Shown here one piece after another: positions 1 to 7,303 of a stretch of 64,000 nucleotides of DNA. This DNA comes from Haloglycomyces albus DSM 45210 (GTDB lineage Bacteria; Actinomycetota; Actinomycetes; Mycobacteriales; Micromonosporaceae). Both the position numbers and the translations under genes were made by a program. Numbering within the stretch: position 1 is the first letter of the stretch; the number at the start of each line of letters is the position of its first letter. Under the pieces are notes generated by a model, which saw only the letters and a program-made list of their open reading frames with translations, did no database searches and was not told where the DNA came from. The stretch lies in assembly GCF_000527155.1 (NCBI RefSeq), contig NZ_AZUQ01000001.1, forward strand, positions 357,890 to 421,889, given 5' to 3'.

Positions 1-340
1 GTCGGACATGGTCGACGTGGTCGGTCGCGCCGCGTTCCTCGCTGCAGAAGCGGCAGGAGTACCAGCGCAGATGCTCCGGGTGTTGAGCCACCAGGCCGGT
101 GATGACCTCGGCCACGCTGGGATAGTGTGTCTGCCAGTCCAAGAGGTTGCGCGGCTTGTCGTCTCCCAGGCTCTTCTGCGTGAGCATGGTGGCGTATCCG
201 CAGGTCCATACTTGGACATTCGCCTCACGAGCCAGGCTTGCCTCGACCAAGCGCAGGGCGGTGGTCGCCATGTCGTTGTCGTGTGGCGCGCCCATGAGCG
301 CGACCAGTAGATCGCTGCGTTGCAATGCGGTCGGTGCCAT
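1..340 (-). CDS. DsrE-family sulfur-relay-like protein (3' part beyond window edge)
   Basis: Partial: the reading frame starts with ATG at 340 and runs off the left edge after 113 visible residues. The start LLVALMGAPHDND followed by an amphipathic helix and VQVWTCGYATML fits the DsrE/DsrF/TusD fold, in which a conserved Cys carries a persulfide. Cys47 (VWTCGY) is one candidate, and Cys96/Cys99 (YSCRFC) form a CxxC pair. The start overlaps the stop of the upstream gene by one base (TGATG), so the two are probably translationally coupled and may act as a heteromer, as TusB/C/D do. Placement at the end of a polyketide operon suggests sulfur handling in biosynthesis, but that is inference. Confidence 0.6.
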   Translation of the reverse strand, partial: MAPTALQRSDLLVALMGAPHDNDMATTALRLVEASLAREANVQVWTCGYATMLTQKSLGDDKPRNLLDWQTHYPSVAEVITGLVAQHPEHLRWYSCRFCSEERGATDHVDHVR

Positions 341-663
341 CAGTGCCACACCACCGCGGGTCGTTCGGTCAACAGGTAGTCGGCGAGCCAGTCCATTCCG
401 GTGACCGCGAGGCGCGGATGCAGGTCGTCGACGGTGAGTCCGCGTTGCCGCAGCGAGAAGCCGTCCACACGGACGGTTCCGCCGGCGGTGAGGAACTCTT
501 CCAGGTCCGGGTTGTCGATACCGGCGGTGACTCCGTTTTCCAGCAACAGAACCGTGGTGTCGATGCCGAGTCCGAGGAGAGTACTGCCCCGCCGGTAGCA
601 TTCCGGTCCTTGGGGTGTGCGGACGGTGTGGGTCTCGACCAGCAAATGCGGTTGAGCGGTCAT
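340..663 (-). CDS. Small DsrE/DsrF/DsrH-like protein
   Basis: Encodes 107 residues. The pattern of a beta strand (HLLVETHT), a segment with Cys22 (GPECYRRG), a helix rich in Gly/Leu and the strand TTVLLLENGVTAGI resembles the small alpha/beta subunits of the DsrEFH/TusBCD sulfur-relay family. Only Cys22 is present, and it is not at the usual C-terminal active-site position, so this subunit may be structural. The start overlaps the reductase stop by four bases (ATGA at 660-663) and the end overlaps the next DsrE-like gene by one base, placing it firmly in the operon. The family assignment rests on fold-level resemblance only. Confidence 0.5.
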   Translation of the reverse strand: MTAQPHLLVETHTVRTPQGPECYRRGSTLLGLGIDTTVLLLENGVTAGIDNPDLEEFLTAGGTVRVDGFSLRQRGLTVDDLHPRLAVTGMDWLADYLLTERPAVVWH

Positions 664-1478
664 GAGGTCAAGGCCTCCCCGCCGTCAATGCCGATGACGT
701 TGCCGGTCAACCAGGACGAATCCAGCTGGGACAACTGCGCGATCCAGGCGGCGACGTCTTCGGGTTGAGTCAATCGGCCGTGGGGATTGCGTTCTTCGGC
801 GGTGGCCAACAGCGCCTTGTGTTCGGGGATGCGTTCCAGAGACGGCGTCACCGTCACCCCGGCCCGCAGCAGGTTGACCGCGATACCCGCCGGGGCCAGT
901 TCCACGGCCAATTGACGGGCATGGGCGGCCAGGGCGCACTTGGCGGCCGAGACCGCACCGTAGGAGGCGGTCACCTTTTGGTCTCCGGCACTGGTCATGG
1001 CAAAGATCTTGCTGCCGGACCGGAGAAGCTCGGCGGAATGGAGCGCTTGGGTCCAATACACCAGACTGTGGGCCATCACGTCGGCGGTCATGGAGACCTG
1101 ACGCGGATTGATCGCCTCGTCGGCCTCGGCGATGTAGGGCTGCAGAGTACCGAAGGCCAGCGAGTGCAGCAGCACTCGTACACCGCGCTCGGCCAGCTGT
1201 CCCTGTAGTTCCTCAACGACCTCGGCACGGGCTCTCTTATTGGCGGCGTTGACGTTGTGGAAGGTGACCTCTACGCCGTGGGAGCGCAGTTCGGCGGTCA
1301 GTGCGTCGACTCTGTCCTGTTCGGTGGCGGTGTCGAAGTGCACCCCGACGATGTTCATTCCCTGCCGAGCCAAGGTCTGGGCGCAGGCGGCCCCCATACC
1401 GCTGGAGGCTCCCAGAATCAACGCGTTGTGTCCTTTGAGGTCTTGCGGCCCGACTGCGGGCCCCTGAACGTCTGACAT
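660..1478 (-). CDS. FabL-type enoyl-ACP reductase / SDR oxidoreductase
   Basis: Encodes 272 residues of a short-chain dehydrogenase. The NAD(P) loop LGASSGMGAA is near residues 22-31, LLHSLAFG (103-110) matches the enoyl reductase strand-4 region, and the catalytic pair is Tyr173 and Lys180, six residues apart. That YX6K spacing is typical of divergent SDRs such as FabI and FabL rather than classical YX3K ketoreductases; the GxxxGxG loop favours FabL. It probably reduces an acyl-ACP intermediate, although a ketoreductase role is not excluded because no other reductase is visible here. ATG 1478 is chosen because GGAG lies about 11 bases upstream; a longer frame to 1523 is open but less likely. 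It is separated from the preceding gene by one base. Confidence 0.75.
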   Translation of the reverse strand: MSDVQGPAVGPQDLKGHNALILGASSGMGAACAQTLARQGMNIVGVHFDTATEQDRVDALTAELRSHGVEVTFHNVNAANKRARAEVVEELQGQLAERGVRVLLHSLAFGTLQPYIAEADEAINPRQVSMTADVMAHSLVYWTQALHSAELLRSGSKIFAMTSAGDQKVTASYGAVSAAKCALAAHARQLAVELAPAGIAVNLLRAGVTVTPSLERIPEHKALLATAEERNPHGRLTQPEDVAAWIAQLSQLDSSWLTGNVIGIDGGEALTS

Positions 1479-1479
1479 T

Positions 1480-2352
1480 TTAATCGTCACTCCGTTGTAT
1501 ATAGGCGAGGGACAGGTTTCCATATGGGGAGACGACCAGGACGGCGCTCTCGGTCGGACCCGACATCAGATTGCGGCGTATCAGCGCGGCGGCGGTCAAG
1601 CAACCGTGTCCCACCTCGGTGAACGCCGCCCACTGGCCCGCATTGGCGTTGGGGGCGACCAGGTGAATCGGAACGTCGTCCGCTGTCGTCCAGCGGCTCA
1701 AGGTCTCGTGGCACCAGCGTCGTAGACTGTCGGGATCGTCCGCGACGTCGGGGACGAATCGACTGGCCGCCCGCACGGTTCCATAGCGCGGTCGCGTCGT
1801 GTCGGCCGCTTCCGTCACCAGCGACACCGAACCGTCGTCGGCACCGCCGAAGGAGGCCACGGGCGACTCGACCGCTCCCACGATTACGCGTTCGGCGCGC
1901 CCCAGAGACAGGGATCGAGCGCCCAAGGCCAGAGCTTCCACTCCCGCCGTGTGCGGGGTCGTCACGCTGACGTTGAAGCCGCGTAGACCGTGCTCGGTCC
2001 CCAAACGCGACGCGATCAGGTTGACGGAGAAGTACGGGGCGGTCGCCGGACTCAACGCCTCGGCGTTCTCGTCGCGAATCGTCGAGTCCATCCCGGCGTG
2101 AAGATGGCGCACCGATTCGTTGGTGCCCACCGCGACGCCAAAGTCCTCCCCGTTTCCTTCCCCGAGTTCGACGGACGCGTCGGCGAGAGCGTCCTTGGTG
2201 GAGGCCAGAAGGTACTGTGCCGCGCGTGGCAGATACTTGTATCCGCGCCTACCGAGCCGACTGCGATAGTCGAACCACTCGTCGTCCGCCGCACCGGCGG
2301 GCAGGGCGCTGCCGAGACCGGTAACGGCCACACTCAATTCAGGCGACGTCAT
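1480..2352 (-). CDS. Shortened beta-ketoacyl synthase-like protein, active-site Cys replaced by His
   Basis: Encodes 290 residues with thiolase-fold features at the N terminus (VAVTGLGSALPAG) and around the nucleophile elbow. Aligned with the neighbouring active synthases, the elbow reads SVTTPHTAGV, putting His134 where the catalytic Cys should be. The HGTGT motif is absent, while GHG (His249) may retain the second His. It is about 90 residues shorter than a full KS. It is therefore probably a non-condensing partner, comparable in concept to the chain-length factor of type II PKS. It overlaps the upstream KS by one base (TGATG), which suggests stoichiometric synthesis with that enzyme. Confidence 0.7.
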   Translation of the reverse strand: MTSPELSVAVTGLGSALPAGAADDEWFDYRSRLGRRGYKYLPRAAQYLLASTKDALADASVELGEGNGEDFGVAVGTNESVRHLHAGMDSTIRDENAEALSPATAPYFSVNLIASRLGTEHGLRGFNVSVTTPHTAGVEALALGARSLSLGRAERVIVGAVESPVASFGGADDGSVSLVTEAADTTRPRYGTVRAASRFVPDVADDPDSLRRWCHETLSRWTTADDVPIHLVAPNANAGQWAAFTEVGHGCLTAAALIRRNLMSGPTESAVLVVSPYGNLSLAYIQRSDD

Positions 2353-3500
2353 CAGCGCACCCCTTCCAGCAGCAAGGAAATGTTGTTGCCTCCGAAGGCA
2401 TAGGCGTTGACCATCACGCGCGAACGATCCAAAGCGACCGACTCACGATTCAGATTGACCGCGCACGCGTCGTCGGTGGGGCCGACCGCCACATTGTTCG
2501 GAACCTCGCCGTGACGCAGCATCAGTACCCCGGCCACCACCGCGAGCGCCCCGGCGGCTCCGCCGGTATGCCCCAGCAATGCCTTCAGGCTATAAGCGGG
2601 CGGGCGGTGTTCGAGCGCTTCGGCCAACACCTGCCCTTCGATCTGGTCATTGAGTTCGGTTCCCGTTCCGTGCGGTATGACTGCGCCGACGTCGGCGGGT
2701 TTGGCGTCGGCCTCACGCAGTGCCGTGTCGATGGCCCGGCGGATCTGCCGCCCGTCCGGTTCAGGTGCGGTGGCATGGTGGGCGTCGCAGCTCCACGCGC
2801 TCGCACTCAACACCGCCTGCGGGGTCGCTCCGCGCCGCCGGGCGTGTTCGGCGGATTCGAGAACAACGGCGGCCGAGCCCTCTCCGAAGACGGTTCCGGC
2901 GCGGTCGGCGCTGAAGGGGCGGCAGCGTTGCGGATCGACGGCTCCCAGGCGGTTGAAGCATCCCAGCGCCACCCGCGAATAGGCTTCGCTGCCTCCGGCC
3001 ACGGCGACGTCGACCGCACCGCTGCGGATCAGGTCGGCGGCCATGGAAACGGCGAATCCACCGGCGGCGCAGGCGTTGCTGACGCTGTGTACGGGCCCGT
3101 CGCAGCCGGTGCGGCGGGCAACGTCGGCGACCGTGGCGAACAGGGTGTTCTCTTCAGACGGAGGCTTCCCTTGGGAACGCTCTTGGTCGACGACACGCGA
3201 CTGCCCCATGCCACTGCCGAGGACGAGGCCGGTGTTCGATCCACTCGCCGGGTCCCAGCCGGACTGCCGCAACGCTTCGGTCACAGCGGCATGTCCGAGG
3301 TCGGCGGCCGACGGCTCCGGTCCCACGTCGGTGTCCGACGGGACGAGGTACATGAGTGGGTGGGCCATGTTGGCCTGGGGATCGTCGACCGGGCGCGGAG
3401 TACTGTGTGCGCCTTCCATGCCCTCCCACAGCACGGTGGCCCCGGCTCCGAGGCAGGAGACCGCCCCGACTCCGGTGACCACGACATCGCGGTCGTTCAC
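2352..3500 (-). CDS. Beta-ketoacyl-ACP synthase, complete catalytic triad
   Basis: Encodes 382 residues of the FabB/FabF condensing-enzyme family. The catalytic residues are visible: Cys144 (SNACAAGG), His277 (PHGTGT) and His311 (LLGHTGG), with the C-terminal glycine-rich loop FGGNN. It should catalyse decarboxylative condensation of malonyl-ACP with an acyl thioester. It overlaps the hotdog gene upstream by ATGA (3497-3500) and the Cys-less synthase-like gene downstream by one base, so a KS plus decoy heterodimer, as in minimal type II PKS systems, is a reasonable inference. Substrate and chain length cannot be read from the sequence. Confidence 0.85.
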   Translation of the reverse strand: MNDRDVVVTGVGAVSCLGAGATVLWEGMEGAHSTPRPVDDPQANMAHPLMYLVPSDTDVGPEPSAADLGHAAVTEALRQSGWDPASGSNTGLVLGSGMGQSRVVDQERSQGKPPSEENTLFATVADVARRTGCDGPVHSVSNACAAGGFAVSMAADLIRSGAVDVAVAGGSEAYSRVALGCFNRLGAVDPQRCRPFSADRAGTVFGEGSAAVVLESAEHARRRGATPQAVLSASAWSCDAHHATAPEPDGRQIRRAIDTALREADAKPADVGAVIPHGTGTELNDQIEGQVLAEALEHRPPAYSLKALLGHTGGAAGALAVVAGVLMLRHGEVPNNVAVGPTDDACAVNLNRESVALDRSRVMVNAYAFGGNNISLLLEGVR

Positions 3501-4453
3501 TGCTTCTCACCTCGCGTGAGTGCCGTCATGACCCGCTCGTCGAAGTCCACGAGCGTCCAGTTGCTCCGGTCGTCGATGACGGCGTATCCGTGGGTGATGC
3601 TGCCGGTGGCGACGGGAACGATCGTGTTGTCGCGAATGACGAAACAGTCCATGCGCGCGGTGTAGGTCAGGGTTTTGAAGACCTGCTCGATGGTGTAGAC
3701 GGTGTAGAGCTGCTCTTCCATGATCGCCTCGTTGAGCAGCCGAATGCGCGAATGCGGAACGACGGGAATCCACCGCCGGTCGTCGAGCATGGTCTTGATG
3801 GAGATGCCGCGATCGGCGAGGAACAGGTCTTCGGCCTCTTCCATCTGACGCAGGAAGCCCGACATCTGGACACGCTCGTTGTAGTGGCAGTACATGTAGG
3901 GGATGCGCCATTTCCACGCGAAGGCGTTGCGTCCGGCGGTCGCCTGTTGGACGATGTCGCCGTTGAGGTCGAGGTCGGGCAGGTCCAGCGTCGTGGCGGA
4001 ATCGGCGATGGACTCCACCGCGAACGGCTCCAGAAGGCCGTCGTCGTTCTCGGTGTCGAAACCGTAGGTGCCGCGCCGCAGGTGTACGTCGACCTGTGCC
4101 GTCGCCGCCTTGGTCGCCTTGCCGTCCCGCATTACCGACAACTTGACGGTGAAGGACAGCCGGTCGTCGTCTCCACTGGGAATGACGACCGCCGTCGCGG
4201 CGTCGTCGGTGTGCAGCGCCGAGAAGATACGGGTGTCGAGGTTGGTCAGATCCAAACCGAGACCGAAGCGCTCGTACAGTTCGCGCGCACCCAGGCCGTT
4301 ACTGCGGAAGTGTTCCAGAACGGCCTCTTCGATCACGTAATTGACGTGTTTGAACCCGATCCACGTGCAGATGTTCGAGCCCTCGTACCGTACCGGCACG
4401 CTCGTCTCGGTGGAATTGCGCAGCAGTTTGTCTACATTGGCCTTGATAGTCAT
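3497..4453 (-). CDS. Double-hotdog thioesterase/dehydratase-like protein
   Basis: Encodes 318 residues that appear to hold two hotdog domains. The first (about 20-145) contains GFKHVNYVIEEAVLEHF, a typical hotdog helix; the second (about 195-310) contains YMYCHYNERVQMSGFLRQMEEAEDLFL, which resembles the active-site helix of acyl-CoA thioesterases. Hotdog proteins act as thioesterases or as (R)-3-hydroxyacyl dehydratases. Within this operon a dehydratase or product-release role would fit, but no residue pattern decides between them. It starts 4 bases after the hydrolase stop and is coupled to the following KS by ATGA. Confidence is good for the fold family and low for the reaction. Confidence 0.55.
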   Translation of the reverse strand: MTIKANVDKLLRNSTETSVPVRYEGSNICTWIGFKHVNYVIEEAVLEHFRSNGLGARELYERFGLGLDLTNLDTRIFSALHTDDAATAVVIPSGDDDRLSFTVKLSVMRDGKATKAATAQVDVHLRRGTYGFDTENDDGLLEPFAVESIADSATTLDLPDLDLNGDIVQQATAGRNAFAWKWRIPYMYCHYNERVQMSGFLRQMEEAEDLFLADRGISIKTMLDDRRWIPVVPHSRIRLLNEAIMEEQLYTVYTIEQVFKTLTYTARMDCFVIRDNTIVPVATGSITHGYAVIDDRSNWTLVDFDERVMTALTRGEKQ

Positions 4454-4457
4454 GGTC

Positions 4458-5237
4458 TTACTCCTGATCGGTCAGTGCGAGGTCGATGAATTCCGTGAGC
4501 GTCTTGTGAAACTCATGGGTGTTCTCGTGCATGGGGAAATGGGCGCAGTCGTCGAACACCTGCAGCCGCGAGCGCCGCAGCACCGCGTCCAGCGCCTCGG
4601 CGTCCCGCAGGAACGCCGCGCGGTCGTGGCGTCCTGCCATGATGAGAGTCGGGGTGTCCCAACGCTCCAGCGGCAAGGACGGTGTCCTGGTGTAGGCGTC
4701 GAAGAACCGCATCCAGGCGTAGGGACCGATCCGATCGCGGACGTGCCGCGCCATGTCCTCGGCGATGTCGGCCGGTATGGGACGACGACTGCGGTCGTGG
4801 ATGCCCTCCGCCAGAATTTGATGGAAATTGTTGAAGTAGTAGTCGATCGCCGCCCAATCGAAGTCGCGCGCCGCGGCGCGGTAGAAGGGCGATACGACCA
4901 CAAGCGCCCGTGGGGTCACGGTGGTCTCCGGTCGGGTCAACCAGTCGAGCGCCAGTGTGGCGGCGAAGGAATGGGCGACGACCACGTCGATCCGCTCGTT
5001 CAGTTGCGCGGCGGTACGGTCGAGCCACACCGCCGGGTCGTGTTCGACCGCCCAGTCGGCCACTCCTTCCGACCGCCAGGGCAGTTCCGCACTCCACAGT
5101 CGAAACCTCCCCAACCCGTCGGACACGTCCGACCAGGTTTGCGTATCGCTGGCCAGACCGTGGAGGAACAGGACGGTGGGGGCGTCGGCGGCACCGGAGC
5201 TTTCGCGGCGCAGCACGATCGGCTGTTCGTCAGACAC
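4458..5237 (-). CDS. Alpha/beta hydrolase, possible thioesterase
   Basis: Encodes 259 residues with the alpha/beta hydrolase order: oxyanion-hole segment LFLHGLAS (23-30), nucleophile elbow VAHSFAA with Ser90, acid GRHD with Asp205 and base CAHFPMHE with His233. The elbow is A-x-S-x-A rather than the strict GxSxG. No signal peptide is present, so the enzyme is cytoplasmic. It overlaps the synthase-like gene upstream by 8 bases and sits between condensing enzymes, so it may release or edit acyl-ACP or acyl-CoA intermediates. An esterase or peptidase-like role in tailoring is an alternative. Confidence 0.75.
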   Translation of the reverse strand: MSDEQPIVLRRESSGAADAPTVLFLHGLASDTQTWSDVSDGLGRFRLWSAELPWRSEGVADWAVEHDPAVWLDRTAAQLNERIDVVVAHSFAATLALDWLTRPETTVTPRALVVVSPFYRAAARDFDWAAIDYYFNNFHQILAEGIHDRSRRPIPADIAEDMARHVRDRIGPYAWMRFFDAYTRTPSLPLERWDTPTLIMAGRHDRAAFLRDAEALDAVLRRSRLQVFDDCAHFPMHENTHEFHKTLTEFIDLALTDQE

Positions 5238-6183
5238 CTGCCGTACCTCCTCGCAGGGCCATGCTGAGGGCCGCTTCCGCGTTCGCGTTGGTGGCTACGG
5301 CCAGACCGGGCTCACCGTCGCGCATGCGGGCGACCGCTTCGATCGCCTGGACGACCCCGAGGGAGCCGCCACAACGTCCCATTCCGTCCGAGATGTCACG
5401 TACCCGTTGTGGCCGTAGCGTTTCGGGAACATGCGTCTCGTCACCTCGAGGTGGGGAAAACCAGGTGAAGGCGGAATCGGCGTCGTTCAATCGCAAGCGG
5501 CGCAGCGAATCCCACGCCGAGGCGCCGCGACCCCATCCCACGCACTCGGCAGCGGGAGTGACGTCACGGTCGGCGGCACTGTCACGGGCTTCCAACATGA
5601 CCGCCGCGGCACCGTCGAACAGCTCGTCCACGCCGCAATCGTGGAGGAAAGCAACGACCTCGTTGGCCGGTTCCACTCCAACGACCAGCACGCGCTGACA
5701 GCGACCCGCCCGAATCTGGAGTGCCCCCAATCGAAGAGCTTCCAAACCGGACAGTTCTCCGTCGCAGACGGTGAGGTTGGGCCCGCGCAGTTTGAAGCGA
5801 ATGGCTATCGACGAGGCGATCACATTGCTGGACGCGTTGGGCAGCCCCATGGGGCTGGTGCCGTTGACCGATTCGGCGTGAATGGTCGACACGGCCCGAC
5901 AGACGGTATCGACATTGCCGGTGTTCGAACTGACCACGACACCGGTCGAATCAGACGGACCCTCGCGGCCACGATCCAAATCCGAATCGTCAAGCACGCG
6001 TTGGGCGGCCGCCATTCCCAGGCTCGTCGCCCGGTCCTTATAACGCAGACCTTTGGAACCCAGAACCTCGGCGGGATCGAAGGCCGCATGACCACGGGCA
6101 CGGTCGCGTTCCAAGTCGCTCACGTCGGCGACCCCGCTGATCGCGTGGCCGATGCCCGTCACGACGACGTCATTCCACTGCAT
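5230..6183 (-). CDS. Shortened beta-ketoacyl synthase-like protein, active-site Cys replaced by Glu
   Basis: Encodes 317 residues with the synthase start VVVTGIGHAISG and a nucleophile-elbow region reading TVCDGELSGLEALRLGA. Alignment with the adjacent active KS puts Glu143 in the catalytic Cys position. The HGTGT segment is missing and the GHT motif has become GRCGG (Arg270), so no condensing triad remains. Type II chain-length factors and KSQ domains carry Gln at this position; Glu is an unusual variant. ATG 6183 is preferred over a TTG at 6201 because GAAGGGGG lies 6-13 bases upstream. The start overlaps the preceding KS by 14 bases, suggesting pairing with it. Confidence 0.7.
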   Translation of the reverse strand: MQWNDVVVTGIGHAISGVADVSDLERDRARGHAAFDPAEVLGSKGLRYKDRATSLGMAAAQRVLDDSDLDRGREGPSDSTGVVVSSNTGNVDTVCRAVSTIHAESVNGTSPMGLPNASSNVIASSIAIRFKLRGPNLTVCDGELSGLEALRLGALQIRAGRCQRVLVVGVEPANEVVAFLHDCGVDELFDGAAAVMLEARDSAADRDVTPAAECVGWGRGASAWDSLRRLRLNDADSAFTWFSPPRGDETHVPETLRPQRVRDISDGMGRCGGSLGVVQAIEAVARMRDGEPGLAVATNANAEAALSMALRGGTAGV

Positions 6184-7303
6184 CGTGGCCCCCTTCGACA
6201 ATGGCCACGGCGTTTACTCCGCCGAAACCGAAGGCGTTCACCTGAGCCAAGCGAGGGCGCAGCCGGAGGCTTTCCCCGCTGACCAAACGGAAACGTTTAG
6301 CCGAACTCATCGGCTCGTCCAAACCCGCGATCGGCGGAATCGAACCGACCCGCATGCACCACAAGGCCACCGCCAAACTCAGCAGCCCCGAACCACCGGA
6401 GGTGTGTCCGGTCATGGACTTGATGGCGGTCATGGGAATCCGTTCCACCTCGTGATCGAACACCGCTTCGACCGCGCGGGCCTCGGTGTCGTCATTGAGA
6501 ACCGTTCCCGTGCCGTGCAAGAACATGAGCTCCACATTCGACGTCGTCACGCCCGCCCGGCGATGCGCGTCGTCGATAGCGCGGCAAATGCCCTCTTCGT
6601 CGGGTGCCGTCACGTGCACCGCATCGCAGTTGACCGCCACCGACCGGACGCTGCCCCAACGAGACGACGTTCCTTTCCGCAAGACGATCGCCACGGCTCC
6701 GTCGCCCATGATCACGCCGCGACGTTCCTGGTCGAAGGGCCGCACCTGTTCCGGCGGCTCGGGCTGTACCCGATCCAGCAGCCCGAACATGCTTTCGGTG
6801 ATCGCGTCGACCCCGGCGACCACCACCGTGTCCGCCTCGCCGCAACTCAGCAGGTCATCGGCGAGCGCGAGGGTATACAGCGACGCCGAACAGGCATTGG
6901 ATACGGTATGTACCTCGGCGGCACCGAATCTCCGACGGATCGCACGGGCGAAATCCAAATCGTCCGGCTCCATCGCCTCACCACGGCTCCACGCCAATTC
7001 CAGAGTCCGCAACTCCCGCAATCCGGTTCCCACCACGATGGGAACCTCGCTCAGGTCGCTCAGATCGGCGTCCTCACAGGCTTGCTCGATCGCCTCCAGC
7101 AACCAACGCGTCGCACGCTGCGGCTGATCGACACCGTCGGAACGGTCGTCGATCTCGTAGGCGGCCTTCATCCCATACAGCTCGGAATCGAAGCCGCGTA
7201 GTGGAGCGACTGCCGACCGTCCCGCACACAGGGATTCACCGATCTCAGTTATCGAGGAGCCGACACCGGCCACCGCTCCTACTCCGTCAATCGACCAACT
7301 CAT
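6170..7303 (-). CDS. Beta-ketoacyl-ACP synthase, complete catalytic triad
   Basis: Encodes 377 residues. The catalytic set is Cys138 (SNACSASL), His263 (LHGTGT) and His300 (MTGHTSGG), with a C-terminal NAFGFGGVN loop. The elbow has Ser-Ala-Ser after the Cys rather than the AAGG of its neighbours, so this synthase may prefer a different acyl group. The start at ATG 7303 overlaps the stop of the next KS by ATGA (7300-7303); the open frame upstream of it lies inside that gene and lacks KS sequence. Its 3' end overlaps the Glu-containing decoy. Likely a condensing enzyme working with the ACP at 8563-8835. Confidence 0.85.
   Translation of the reverse strand: MSWSIDGVGAVAGVGSSITEIGESLCAGRSAVAPLRGFDSELYGMKAAYEIDDRSDGVDQPQRATRWLLEAIEQACEDADLSDLSEVPIVVGTGLRELRTLELAWSRGEAMEPDDLDFARAIRRRFGAAEVHTVSNACSASLYTLALADDLLSCGEADTVVVAGVDAITESMFGLLDRVQPEPPEQVRPFDQERRGVIMGDGAVAIVLRKGTSSRWGSVRSVAVNCDAVHVTAPDEEGICRAIDDAHRRAGVTTSNVELMFLHGTGTVLNDDTEARAVEAVFDHEVERIPMTAIKSMTGHTSGGSGLLSLAVALWCMRVGSIPPIAGLDEPMSSAKRFRLVSGESLRLRPRLAQVNAFGFGGVNAVAIVEGGHDAVE

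Noticed and set aside
2511..3665. Plus-strand frame of 384 codons opposite the KS gene
   Set aside because: Antisense of an intact KS with visible catalytic motifs; no coding signature.
3590..4489. Long plus-strand open frame (299 codons) opposite the hotdog gene
   Set aside because: It is the mirror of a real gene with KS and hydrolase neighbours on the minus strand; composition is typical of antisense frames in high-GC DNA and it has no ribosome-binding site or family.
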